Assembly: GCF_000621445.1 (NCBI RefSeq)
Contig: NZ_JHYI01000027.1
Coordinates: forward strand, 1 to 64,000
Direction of reading: 5' to 3'
DNA length: 64,000 bases
DNA from: Alkalihalobacillus bogoriensis ATCC BAA-922
Lineage (GTDB): Bacteria; Bacillota; Bacilli; Bacillales; Bacillaceae_F
Shown: piece by piece, positions 17,667-24,774 of the stretch
Numbering within the stretch: position 1 is the first letter of the stretch
How the letters are laid out: every line of letters starts with the position of its first letter
Notes under the pieces: generated by a model
Seen by the model: the letters and a program-made list of their open reading frames with translations, nothing else
What the model was told of the DNA's origin: nothing
Databases searched by the model: none
Position numbers and translations under genes: made by a program

Positions 17667-17758
17667 TTTTTTTCACGTCCTTCATCCGTTACTGTATCTG
17701 ACCATTGAATGAGTCCAATCATTAGAGAAGAAAGAAATACAAATAACAAAGTTAACAC
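17663..17758 (-). CDS. Small single-helix protein preceding KdpF
   Basis: 31-residue ORF: one helix (LTLLFVFLSSLMIGLIQW) and a charged tail ending DEGREKK. It ends in an ATGA overlap with kdpF. The start is uncertain: GTG 17758 is the first in-frame candidate, 15 bases from GGAGGGG and 5 from AGTGGA. I recall short ORFs of this shape upstream of kdpF in some Gram-positive operons. Function unknown; it may be a further small subunit. Confidence 0.55.
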   Translation of the reverse strand: MLTLLFVFLSSLMIGLIQWSDTVTDEGREKK

Positions 17759-17793
17759 AATATCCACTTCTACCCCTCCTTAGAGCTGAAACA

Positions 17794-17831
17794 AAAAAAG
17801 CCACGAGGAAGAGAACGACTCTTCTCGTGAC
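17794..17831 (-). terminator. Riboswitch terminator before the kdp genes
   Basis: Minus strand: TCACGAGAAGAG, loop TCGT, a partner arm running to CTCGTGGC, then TTTTTT. It sits between c-di-AMP aptamer 1 and the first kdp reading frame. A CTCTTGTGAG stretch just after the aptamer could pair with the 5' arm as an antiterminator. Confidence 0.85.
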
Positions 17832-17877
17832 TAATCATTGCAGCATAAATAAGCTACTCACAAGAGTTTCTCTTCAC

Positions 17878-18003
17878 ACGCTTACGAGGTTAGCTGTCGG
17901 ATTAGGAATTAAAGAGTATCCCCTCTTAACGACGTTAAGACTCACCCCTAGTAACATGACTGTTACGAAATTGGTTCCCCCGCTTCTGTTGAATTCAGCG
18001 TAT
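17878..18003 (-). promoter_or_regulatory. c-di-AMP (ydaO-yuaA) riboswitch aptamer 1, before kdpF-A-B-C-D
   Basis: All conserved blocks of the class are present on the minus strand: CGCTGAATTC, GCGGGGGAACCAA, GGGGTGAGTC, GGGGATACTC and CCGACAGCTAACCTCGTAAGCG, closed by an ACGCT/AGCGT P1. It begins only 6 bases after the stop of the HPr-like gene and is followed by a terminator. The known class switches genes off when c-di-AMP binds, so kdp would be expressed at low c-di-AMP. Confidence 0.95.
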
Positions 18004-18008
18004 TCTTA

Positions 18009-18287
18009 TTAATATTTTATTTTCATCTTATTATCTTCCTTTAGTAAGAGCTGACTAAGTTCATGTGCAGCTACGCTCGAATCAATACCTCTTACATATA
18101 AAGACACTTTTTGGGTTTTGTTTAACATAAAATAAACAACTGTTCCCAACAACCCTTTCCCATTTATTTTACTTTCACCATTACATAGAAAAATGTCAGA
18201 GGAATATCTCCCAGCTGCTGTTACAAAGTCAAGCACTTGTTCCATCCTCATTTCTTTTACTGGATAAACCTGAACCAAAATTTCCAT
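18009..18287 (-). CDS. HPr-like protein without either phosphorylation site, between c-di-AMP riboswitches
   Basis: 92-residue protein whose length and pattern follow the HPr phosphocarrier fold: FVTAAGRYSSDIFLCNGE, INGKGLLGTVVYFMLNKTQKVSLYVRG, then a C-terminal helix AAHELSQLL. Aligning by eye with B. subtilis HPr, the catalytic His15 is replaced by Arg (segment KEMRMEQ where HPr has GIHARPA) and the regulatory Ser46 by Gly (NGKGLLG for NLKSIMG). It cannot act in the PTS relay as HPr does; a binding or regulatory role is more likely. Start ATG 18287 with AAGGAGA 8 bases upstream; an upstream ATG at 18347 lies in the terminator and was rejected. Flanked by aptamer 2 and aptamer 1. Confidence 0.75.
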   Translation of the reverse strand: MEILVQVYPVKEMRMEQVLDFVTAAGRYSSDIFLCNGESKINGKGLLGTVVYFMLNKTQKVSLYVRGIDSSVAAHELSQLLLKEDNKMKIKY

Positions 18288-18305
18288 TCTAGCAATCTCC
18301 TTAAC

Positions 18306-18343
18306 AAAAAAAACTACGAAAGGAGAAATTTTCGTAGTTTTTT
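18306..18343 (-). terminator. Riboswitch terminator before the HPr-like gene
   Basis: Minus strand AACTACGAAA / TTTCGTAGTT hairpin followed by TTTTTTT. It lies between aptamer 2 and the RBS of the HPr-like gene. Confidence 0.88.
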
Positions 18344-18382
18344 GCATGACTAATAAACCATGCTAACACGGATTTTTCTCCA

Positions 18383-18511
18383 AACGCTTACGAGGTTAGC
18401 TGTCGGATTAGGGACTAAAGAATATCCCCTCTTAACTTCTGTTAAGACTCACCCCTAGTAACATGAATTGTTACAAAATTGGTTCCCCCGCTTCATATTG
18501 AATTCAGCGAT
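18383..18511 (-). promoter_or_regulatory. c-di-AMP riboswitch aptamer 2, before the HPr-like gene
   Basis: Same conserved blocks as aptamer 1 (CGCTGAATTC, GCGGGGGAACCAA, GGGGTGAGTC, CCGACAGCTAACCTCGTAAGCG). A terminator follows. It lies 88 bases downstream of aptamer 3 with no clear terminator or good promoter in between. Confidence 0.95.
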
Positions 18512-18599
18512 TTCCATTATTCACTTATCAAAAGATTTGAAAGACAATTATCCTTCACTGAGTAAAACAACTTACTTGCTCATTCATTCTCCCCTCTCT

Positions 18600-18726
18600 A
18601 AACGCTTACGAGGTTAGCTGTCGGATTAGGGACTAAAGAGTATCCCCTCTTAACGGCGTTAAGACTCACCCCAGTAACAATATTTGTTACAAATATGGTT
18701 CCCCCGCTTCTATCGAATTCAGCGAC
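18600..18726 (-). promoter_or_regulatory. c-di-AMP riboswitch aptamer 3, tandem with aptamer 2
   Basis: A third full aptamer: GCGGGGGAACCA, GGGGTGAGTC, GGGGATACTC and CCGACAGCTAACCTCGTAAGCG on the minus strand, first element after the promoter at 18755-18783. I see no U-tract hairpin of its own, so it may act together with aptamer 2 on one terminator. Confidence 0.95.
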
Positions 18727-18754
18727 ATGGTATATATTTGAATTTCTGAAATGA

Positions 18755-18783
18755 ATGTTACTCCTACCAAAATCGTTTGTCAA
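18755..18783 (-). promoter_or_regulatory. Sigma-A promoter for the riboswitch / HPr-like / kdp transcript
   Basis: Minus strand TTGACA (18783-18778), 17 bp, TAACAT (18760-18755). It is about 30 bases upstream of aptamer 3 and divergent from the promoter at 18891. Confidence 0.75.
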
Positions 18784-18890
18784 TAACTTTTTTAGACTTT
18801 TTTTACACCCTTTTACTAAAATTCATCTCTATATAAATAAGTAATAACTGAGCTTTTTAAATTTTTTATTTTCTTTTTCCAAAAAAAATG

Positions 18891-18919
18891 TTGACAATCG
18901 GAGCACTTAGCATTAGATT
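18891..18919 (+). promoter_or_regulatory. Sigma-A promoter for the Usp protein transcript
   Basis: TTGACA, 17 bp, TAGATT, about 40 bases upstream of aptamer 4 on the plus strand. Confidence 0.7.
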
Positions 18920-18956
18920 AATATTCATAAAAACACTAACAAAATATACCATCCTT

Positions 18957-19092
18957 AATTCGCTGAATCTATTTGAGCGGGGGAACCAATAAATATGGAA
19001 AAGCTATGAAACTCTTTTCCTTGGGGTGAATCTACAATGTAGAAAGGGTACTCTCAATCCTTAACCCGACAGCTAACCTCGTAAGCGTTATA
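18957..19092 (+). promoter_or_regulatory. c-di-AMP riboswitch aptamer 4, before the Usp protein
   Basis: Plus-strand aptamer with CGCTGAATC, GCGGGGGAACCAA, TTGGGGTGAATC, GGGTACTCTC and CCCGACAGCTAACCTCGTAAGCG. It is less like the other three in its variable loops, so it is probably an older duplicate. It faces away from them. Confidence 0.95.
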
Positions 19093-19120
19093 ATCGAACC
19101 GAGAGAAGGGTCTATCACAA

Positions 19121-19158
19121 AAAAGACCATTCTATTTGAGGAGGTCTTCTTTCTTTTG
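19121..19158 (+). terminator. Expression platform terminator after aptamer 4
   Basis: AAGACC / GGTCTT hairpin followed by CTTTCTTTT. The AGACC arm can instead pair with GGGTCT at 19108-19113, giving two exclusive folds as expected for a riboswitch. Confidence 0.65.
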
Positions 19159-19227
19159 CTAGGTTATGCTTTTTCATTAAGGACGTTAACGTACAAATTA
19201 AAATGATTAGCAAAGGGGTAACTTGAT

Positions 19228-19878
19228 ATGGTAGAAAATATATTAGTTTGTGTTAGTAATCCAAACCACGCGGAAAAATTAATCCAAAGGGGCAAAACTC
19301 TAGCAGACGCTTTCTCCGGAAATTGTTATGTATTATTTGTTTCCCCTAACTCACCAGATCGCTTGAGTTTTAACGAAGTTCAATTGAAAGTTTTTTACGA
19401 AAGCTTGGCAGATAAATATCGTTTATCCTTCATTATACGGTACGAACAAAAAAATGTAGCCGTTTCTGTTTGTGAGGTAACAAACGAATATAATATTACT
19501 CAAATTGTCTTAGGTCAGGCTATCCAATCTAGATTTGAGTATGTAATGAAAGAACCATTAATTAACAGTATTCTTAAAAGAATTTCATCTGTTGATATTC
19601 ATGTTGTCGAAGTGAGCAGAGAGTGGTTTTATGAAACCGAATCTCATGATAAAGGGGTTCCTTCCTTTTTGAGTAAAAGTGAAGAAGGCTATGCTTTATC
19701 ATTTGAAAAACCATTACACCCCTTAATTCAAGGAATTTTTTTCAAAGAGAGTTCTACCGACTTTGAAAATGGTTTTTTTGTTATTCGAAATGAAACTGAC
19801 TTTACAGTAATCCGAGTAAGAAATGGCACCGTAAATAATGAGGACATTGCCGAAGAGTTAGACGTTTCATCCTCTTAA
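19228..19878 (+). CDS. Free-standing KdpD-type Usp domain protein under a c-di-AMP riboswitch
   Basis: 216 residues. The first about 130 match the Usp domain of the neighbouring KdpD: ENILVCVSNPNHAEKLIQRG against EKILVCVQYKGSAERLIRRG, and ITQIVLGQAIQSRFEYV...SSVDIHVVE against ITHIVLGQSARTRWEEV...NVDIHIVA. The last about 85 residues (from WFYETESHDKG) match nothing I know. There are no membrane helices. ATG 19228 is preceded by AAAGGGG. It probably binds c-di-AMP or ATP, as Usp domains do, and helps tune Kdp; that is inference from homology and shared riboswitch control. Confidence 0.75.
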   Translation: MVENILVCVSNPNHAEKLIQRGKTLADAFSGNCYVLFVSPNSPDRLSFNEVQLKVFYESLADKYRLSFIIRYEQKNVAVSVCEVTNEYNITQIVLGQAIQSRFEYVMKEPLINSILKRISSVDIHVVEVSREWFYETESHDKGVPSFLSKSEEGYALSFEKPLHPLIQGIFFKESSTDFENGFFVIRNETDFTVIRVRNGTVNNEDIAEELDVSSS

Positions 19879-19883
19879 AAATA

Positions 19884-19921
19884 AAAATGAGCTCCCAATG
19901 ACATTTTTCCATTGGGAGCCC
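19884..19921 (-). terminator. Terminator between the Usp gene and fabG
   Basis: GCTCCCAATG / CATTGGGAGC inverted repeat; on the minus strand it is followed by TCATTTTTATTTTT, so it best serves the fabG operon. Confidence 0.75.
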
Positions 19922-19974
19922 TACTAAAACATTGTCGATAAAGGAAAAATAATGACAATGTAAAACAAAGTCAT

Positions 19975-20718
19975 TTACGCCATCAAAAATCCACCACTGA
20001 CACTAATGCATTCTCCATTCACAAAACTAGAATCATCCGACGAGAGAAAAGACACGACTGAAGCAACTTCTGCTGGCTCACCTACACGGCCAGCTGGCGT
20101 TAACATGAGTGCCATCATTTTAATATTTTCTGGCATATTTTGTGTCATTTCTGTATCGATTTGACCTGGCGCAATCGCATTGATTGTAATGTTTTTTAAG
20201 CCATTTTCTTTTGCCAATGTTCTTGTTAGCCCAATAACACCAGCTTTTGATGCACTATAGTTTGCCTGGCCCATATTGCCCCAGCTTGATGTCGAGGATA
20301 CATTAACGATTTTCCCATACTCTTGTGCGCGCATGTTTGGAATAACGGCTTGGCATGTATGAAACATGCTCGTTAAGTTCACATCAAGAACCGAATCCCA
20401 CTGGTCTTTTGTCATTTTATGAAAAAACGCATCTCTCGTAATTCCTGCATTGTTTACTAAAATATCAACCTTGCCAAACTTTTCATAGATTGTAGCAAAG
20501 ACATCATCTACACTTTCTCTATCAGCTACATTGCAAACCATTGGAATAACAGTTTCACCTGTTTCATCAAGTTGAGATGCTGTTTGTTTGAGCTTTTCTT
20601 CATTCAAATCAAGGGCGACTACACGGGCACCATCTTCGACTAATCTTTTTACAATTTCAGCGCCAATGCCTTGGGCGCCACCTGTTACGACTGCAACTTT
20701 ATTTAGTAACTTTCCCAT
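19975..20718 (-). CDS. fabG: FabG-like 3-oxoacyl-ACP/CoA reductase (SDR)
   Basis: 247-residue short-chain dehydrogenase: VVTGGAQGIGAEIVKRL (NADP site), VNNAGITRD, catalytic Ser (VNVSSTSSWGN), YSASKAGVIG (Tyr and Lys) and NAIAPGQIDTEM. It is close to FabG in length and motifs, but its position behind an acyl-CoA ligase and a FadR-type operator points to fatty-acid breakdown or recycling rather than de novo synthesis. Start ATG 20718 with CGGAGGAA upstream; the upstream extension to 20751 has no RBS. Second gene of a two-gene operon. Confidence 0.88.
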   Translation of the reverse strand: MGKLLNKVAVVTGGAQGIGAEIVKRLVEDGARVVALDLNEEKLKQTASQLDETGETVIPMVCNVADRESVDDVFATIYEKFGKVDILVNNAGITRDAFFHKMTKDQWDSVLDVNLTSMFHTCQAVIPNMRAQEYGKIVNVSSTSSWGNMGQANYSASKAGVIGLTRTLAKENGLKNITINAIAPGQIDTEMTQNMPENIKMMALMLTPAGRVGEPAEVASVVSFLSSDDSSFVNGECISVSGGFLMA

Positions 20719-20753
20719 CTCAATTCCTCCGTACTTCACAAAGACTTTCACCT

Positions 20754-22430
20754 TTACTGATTGTTTTTTTCTTCTTCTCGTAGTGCTCTACGTAATACTT
20801 TTCCTACCATAGTTTTTGGCAGCTCTTCACGGAATTCATATTTCTTTGGTACTTTATAAGCGGCAAGTTTTTCACGGCAATAGGTATCAAACTCTTGTTC
20901 AGATACTTGCTCGCCTTCTTTTAACACGATAAAAGCTTTCACGGTTTCGCCTCGATATGGGTCTGGGACACCGATAACAACACATTCCATTACTGCTGGA
21001 TGCTCAAAAAGAACTTCTTCTATTTCACGTGGGTAAATATTAAACCCACCTGCTATAATCATATCTTTTTTCCGGTCAACGATATAAAAATACCCTTTTT
21101 CATCCATATATCCCATATCACCCGTATACAGCCATCCATCTTGAATCGTATGAGCTGTTTCTTCTGGGCGGTTCCAGTAGCCTTTCATCACTTGTGGCCC
21201 TTTAATAATAAGCTCCCCAACTTGACCCGATTCAACTTCCTCCCCCGTATCAAGTGAAATGATTTTGGCATCTGTATCTGGCCACGGTACCCCGATGCTT
21301 CCTGTCACTCGGTCACCACCCCAGACGAAATTACAATGTGTAACTGGAGATGTTTCTGTTAAGCCATACCCTTCTACAAGAACTCCCTTTGTAATCTTTT
21401 CAAACTGCTGCTGTACTTCGATAGGTAACGGCGCTGAACCACTAATACATGCTTTAATGGAGGATAAATCATAATTACTAATGTCAGGGTGATTTAATAA
21501 GCCAATATACATCGTGGGTGCCCCTGGAAATAAAGTTGGCTTTTCCTTATCGATCGTTTTTAATGACGTTTTCGGGTCAAATTTTGGTAAGAGAATCATG
21601 GTCGATCCCATATAAATACTTGAATTCATGACAACTGTCATTCCATACACATGGAAAAACGGAACAATACCAAGCACTCTTTCTTTACCGTATTCAGATT
21701 TATATAACCACTCATTACATTGAACAACGTTTACAATTAAGTTCCGATGAGTGAGCATAACTCCTTTTGCTAGTCCAGTAGTTCCACCTGTATATTGCAA
21801 AATCGCAACATCGTCCGGTGTCGCTTCAATAGATAATGCCGTTGGGGAGCCTGCTTTCATCACTTTTGTAAACGAAAGAATCTCATCTGAATATGGAACC
21901 TTTGTGTTCATCCCGTTTTTCTTTGCTACTAACGGAAAAAGAAGATTTTTCGGAAACGGTAAATAATCTTTTAAACTAGTTATGAGTATCTTTTTTAACT
22001 TTGACACTTTTTTTACTTTCTCAATCTTTGGATACACCCAATCAAGAGCAATCATAAAGGTTGCACCCGAATCGTTGAGCTGATGCTCTAATTCCCGCTC
22101 TACATACAGTGGATTTGTTTGCACCACAATACCGCCAACCATTAAAACAGCATAATAACTAATTACCGCTTGAGGACAGTTCGGTAGCATAATCGATACA
22201 CGGTCACCCGATTGTAACCCTAGGTCTTTTAAGCCATTTGCTAGTTTAACCGTACTTTCATAAAGTTCTTTATAGGTTAACGTACTACCCATAAATAAAA
22301 TGGCTCGTTGATCAGGGTTTTTCTTGTAGGCTTTTTCTAAGAAAGAAACAAGAGAAGTTTCAGGATATTGAATCGTTGTTGGAATTTCTTTCGGATACTG
22401 AGTCTTCCACACTTTGTCAGCTACTACCAT
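20754..22430 (-). CDS. lcfB: Long-chain fatty acid-CoA ligase
   Basis: 558-residue AMP-binding enzyme that activates fatty acids to acyl-CoA. Motifs are YTGGTTGLAKGVMLTHRN (P-loop), VEGYGLTETSPVT, GWLYTGDMGYMDEKGYFYIVDRKKDMIIAGGFNIYPREIEE and a C-terminal Lys in PKTMVGKVLRR. The choice of symbol (lcfB rather than lcfA) is tentative. Start ATG 22430, preceded by AAGGAGG; an upstream in-frame start at 22469 lies within the operator. First gene of the operon with fabG. Confidence 0.9.
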   Translation of the reverse strand: MVVADKVWKTQYPKEIPTTIQYPETSLVSFLEKAYKKNPDQRAILFMGSTLTYKELYESTVKLANGLKDLGLQSGDRVSIMLPNCPQAVISYYAVLMVGGIVVQTNPLYVERELEHQLNDSGATFMIALDWVYPKIEKVKKVSKLKKILITSLKDYLPFPKNLLFPLVAKKNGMNTKVPYSDEILSFTKVMKAGSPTALSIEATPDDVAILQYTGGTTGLAKGVMLTHRNLIVNVVQCNEWLYKSEYGKERVLGIVPFFHVYGMTVVMNSSIYMGSTMILLPKFDPKTSLKTIDKEKPTLFPGAPTMYIGLLNHPDISNYDLSSIKACISGSAPLPIEVQQQFEKITKGVLVEGYGLTETSPVTHCNFVWGGDRVTGSIGVPWPDTDAKIISLDTGEEVESGQVGELIIKGPQVMKGYWNRPEETAHTIQDGWLYTGDMGYMDEKGYFYIVDRKKDMIIAGGFNIYPREIEEVLFEHPAVMECVVIGVPDPYRGETVKAFIVLKEGEQVSEQEFDTYCREKLAAYKVPKKYEFREELPKTMVGKVLRRALREEEKNNQ

Positions 22431-22454
22431 TAACAATACCTCCTTCATATAGAG

Positions 22455-22514
22455 TGAATGAACAACCATTCACAACTTTATTACTATTATAATGTAAGCG
22501 CATTCAGATTGAAA
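22455..22514 (-). promoter_or_regulatory. FadR-type operator and promoter of the lcfB-fabG operon
   Basis: Palindrome TGAATGAACAACCATTCA (22455-22472) fits the TGAATGA...TCATTCA operator of Bacillus (TetR-type) FadR. It lies just downstream of a promoter, TATAAT (22491-22486) with TTTCAA (22514-22509) 17 bp upstream. Repression would be lifted by long-chain acyl-CoA. Confidence 0.8.
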
Positions 22515-22555
22515 GAGAACTTTTTCATTTTTTAGAATAATAGAACTTCCTTTAT

Positions 22556-23005
22556 TTAACTCTTATTTATTACCACTCTCCTTTTTTTAAAGATAGATAA
22601 TAAAATCATAACTCCCATACACAACAAAACGACGTAAAAATATGGACTATATACTACATTCATTAGATGAAACGGGGCTTTGTTTTCATAAACAGCTTTG
22701 AACCATGCTCCTGCTTTCTCTTCCACCGCAATCGCTTCATTCGTTTCTATTCCTTCAATCTCATAATATTTCGTTCCCTTCGGATAGGAATTCGAAGCAT
22801 TACCATAATATCTTCCTGTCATATCGTTTGGTTTTGTTGTTACTTTGCCGATTTGTTGACCGATGAAACTTTCTCCCACTTCTTCCCCTGTCACTTGATA
22901 TACATTCCCGTTCCACACTACAAATGGATATGCCCAGCTTAATGCTTGGACGGGAGTTGTTATCAAAACCATGAATACCATAAACATCATTATCTTTTTT
23001 CTCAT
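22556..23005 (-). CDS. Hypothetical exported protein with C-terminal membrane helix
   Basis: 149 residues. It has a signal-like N-terminus (KKIMMFMVFMVLITTPVQA) and a small outside domain (WAYPFVVWNGNVYQVTGEEV, MTGRYYGNASNSYPKGTKYYEIEG), then a helix at about 120-142 with a basic tail. Start ATG 23005 follows GGGGGAAAG; ATG 23020 is less well placed. No family named; proteins of this layout occur in Bacillus membranes. Probably co-transcribed with the upstream membrane gene. Confidence 0.65.
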   Translation of the reverse strand: MRKKIMMFMVFMVLITTPVQALSWAYPFVVWNGNVYQVTGEEVGESFIGQQIGKVTTKPNDMTGRYYGNASNSYPKGTKYYEIEGIETNEAIAVEEKAGAWFKAVYENKAPFHLMNVVYSPYFYVVLLCMGVMILLSIFKKRRVVINKS

Positions 23006-23041
23006 TTTTCTTTCCCCCATAGTTTATTTTAAAAAAGCCAA

Positions 23042-23455
23042 TTAAAGAACAAATCCAAAATAATAAACAATAAAGATGGCTGTAAACATGGCTTCTCCCA
23101 ATAATACATATAAATCTAATTTTGTCTTTTGTAATTCGGTTAACGTGTGGTACATAATATACACCCGTAAAACGATAAGAATACCAGCGACAATAAGCAA
23201 AAGTACATTACCGATCAGTACAAAAGCAATGATAAAAATAATCCATTTGAAAATAAAAGCACCAATTACCTTCATCGCGAAAAGTCGCCATTTTGGAATC
23301 AATTCAAGCTCAGATTGGAGTTCTGAATTTTCGAGTTCTTTTAATTGTTGTTTTGTTTTTTTGTATTCTAGTAAGCTACTTATATAATTCCACATTAACA
23401 ATAGGCAATAACAAAAAAGAATGATATGCTCTGTTGTCCAGTTCATAAAAGTCAT
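23042..23455 (-). CDS. Hypothetical membrane protein, 137 aa
   Basis: About four hydrophobic helices, with a charged coiled segment (EYKKTKQQLKELENSELQSELELIPKW) after the first. ATG 23455 has AAAGGAG upstream. No family recognised. It lies 36 bases upstream of the next minus-strand gene, so probably one unit. Confidence 0.65.
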   Translation of the reverse strand: MTFMNWTTEHIILFCYCLLLMWNYISSLLEYKKTKQQLKELENSELQSELELIPKWRLFAMKVIGAFIFKWIIFIIAFVLIGNVLLLIVAGILIVLRVYIMYHTLTELQKTKLDLYVLLGEAMFTAIFIVYYFGFVL

Positions 23456-23522
23456 TCATTCAGCTCCTTTTACACATTCTCTCTTCTTTAATGTTAACAT
23501 GTTTTACCAGTTGATGATGTAG

Positions 23523-23565
23523 TAAAAAAAGAATGCCTAAAAAGGTGGAATTCTTCTTTTTAGGC
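23523..23565 (-). terminator. Terminator of the metal-transport operon
   Basis: GCCTAAAAAG / CTTTTTAGGC hairpin overlapping the MFS stop codon, then TTTTTTT on the minus strand. Confidence 0.85.
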
Positions 23566-24744
23566 AACCATTTTGTTTATTTTTTTCCGTTCATAAGCAA
23601 AAAAGAACATAATAACCCCTAAACCTGCACAAATCATATACATAACAGAATAAGAAAAAAGATCCGCTATTGGCCCCAGAATGACGCCTCCCAACGACAC
23701 TCCTAAATCAGCCATCGCAATAAATAAACCTAAGAGAACATTTCGGTTTGCTTTTGGTAACACAAAGGACAAGTACGTCGTTAGTGTCGGGTAAAGAAGA
23801 GCTTGAGCAATCCCCATCAATACGGCTCCAACATAAAAGAAAAGAGCTCCACCAACAAGGGAAAAGCTGATGCTTTGAGCAGCTACCGTTAACAACAACA
23901 TCGTGCCCATAATAAAAGAGGAATGCCATTTTCCATCTGATGGAATCCTCTTTCGTAGCGTGAAGCGAGCAAATACAACAGTCGCTGCTTGAAGCATGAG
24001 GTATATCCCTGCATTTCCTGCTTTTATTTCCATCGCATATAACGGAATAAACACAGTGACGGCTCCAAAAATCATCGAAGATACTAACATCAATATACTG
24101 CATTTAAATAAAAATGGATTTTTGATTAACTGAGCAAAAAAACTCAACATTTTAACCTTCTCATTTGAGGCAGGTATTGGTTCTGTCTCTTCTTTTTCTA
24201 TTTTCGCACTATAACCGAAAACTCCAGTCGTCATCGCGATGGCAACCATTATGACTGTAAAATAACTCATCCCACCTTGCCATATCCCTAATGCCAGTAG
24301 GGGTCCGATAATTCCAGGTAGATAAGAAAATAAGGAATAAAGAGATATCCCTTGAGAACGGTCTTTTTCAGGTAACGCATCAATAATTCCAATTTGTAAT
24401 GCCATCGAAAAAAAAGCCGTTGATACTCCTTGGAGCATCCGTGCAATGAGATATCCTCCTAATCCCGTCATCGTATAAAGGATGAGAGCGAATCCATTAA
24501 TAACTAAAATGATACGTAACACTTTAATTGGTCCATACTTTTGAATCATTTTTCCTGCCCAAGGACGAAAAAACATCGTTGTAAATAAATAAGCGCCCAT
24601 AATCAAACCTATAGTTGCGTTCGTTGCTCCTAATGATTCTCCTTGAAGGGGAATAATCACATTCAGCATGGAGTTAGCACTAAAATAGAGAAATACTAAT
24701 ACATACAGCCGCAAAAATGGCCAAGACATTGCCCTACTACCCAT
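23560..24744 (-). CDS. MFS transporter, CntE-like, last gene of the Zur-box operon
   Basis: 394-residue, 12-helix major facilitator protein. The A-type loop between helices 2 and 3 is visible (GAYLFTTMFFRPWAGKMIQKYG). Its position after a five-gene Nik/Cnt-type ABC importer matches staphylococcal cntE, which exports the metallophore staphylopine. No opine-synthesis genes (cntK, L, M) are in view, so the cargo is unknown. ATG 24744 with AGGAGG 6 bases upstream. Confidence 0.75.
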   Translation of the reverse strand: MGSRAMSWPFLRLYVLVFLYFSANSMLNVIIPLQGESLGATNATIGLIMGAYLFTTMFFRPWAGKMIQKYGPIKVLRIILVINGFALILYTMTGLGGYLIARMLQGVSTAFFSMALQIGIIDALPEKDRSQGISLYSLFSYLPGIIGPLLALGIWQGGMSYFTVIMVAIAMTTGVFGYSAKIEKEETEPIPASNEKVKMLSFFAQLIKNPFLFKCSILMLVSSMIFGAVTVFIPLYAMEIKAGNAGIYLMLQAATVVFARFTLRKRIPSDGKWHSSFIMGTMLLLTVAAQSISFSLVGGALFFYVGAVLMGIAQALLYPTLTTYLSFVLPKANRNVLLGLFIAMADLGVSLGGVILGPIADLFSYSVMYMICAGLGVIMFFFAYERKKINKMVA

Positions 24745-24774
24745 CCGTCTCCTCCTACAGTCATATACAAGCCA

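Noticed and set aside
17827-18012. 61-aa plus-strand ORF, and a similar minus-strand one at 18598-18783
   Set aside because: Both lie within c-di-AMP aptamers and have no coding character.
18288-18347. Longer N-terminus (20 residues) for the HPr-like protein
   Set aside because: Those codons are the riboswitch terminator hairpin; a proper RBS precedes the internal ATG 18287.
18512-18599. Terminator between tandem aptamers 3 and 2
   Set aside because: A TGAG/CTCA stem can be drawn but it is short, mismatched and not followed by a U tract.
23708-24103. 131-aa minus-strand ORF inside the MFS gene
   Set aside because: Out-of-frame shadow rich in Cys and Ser, entirely inside a well-supported transporter gene.
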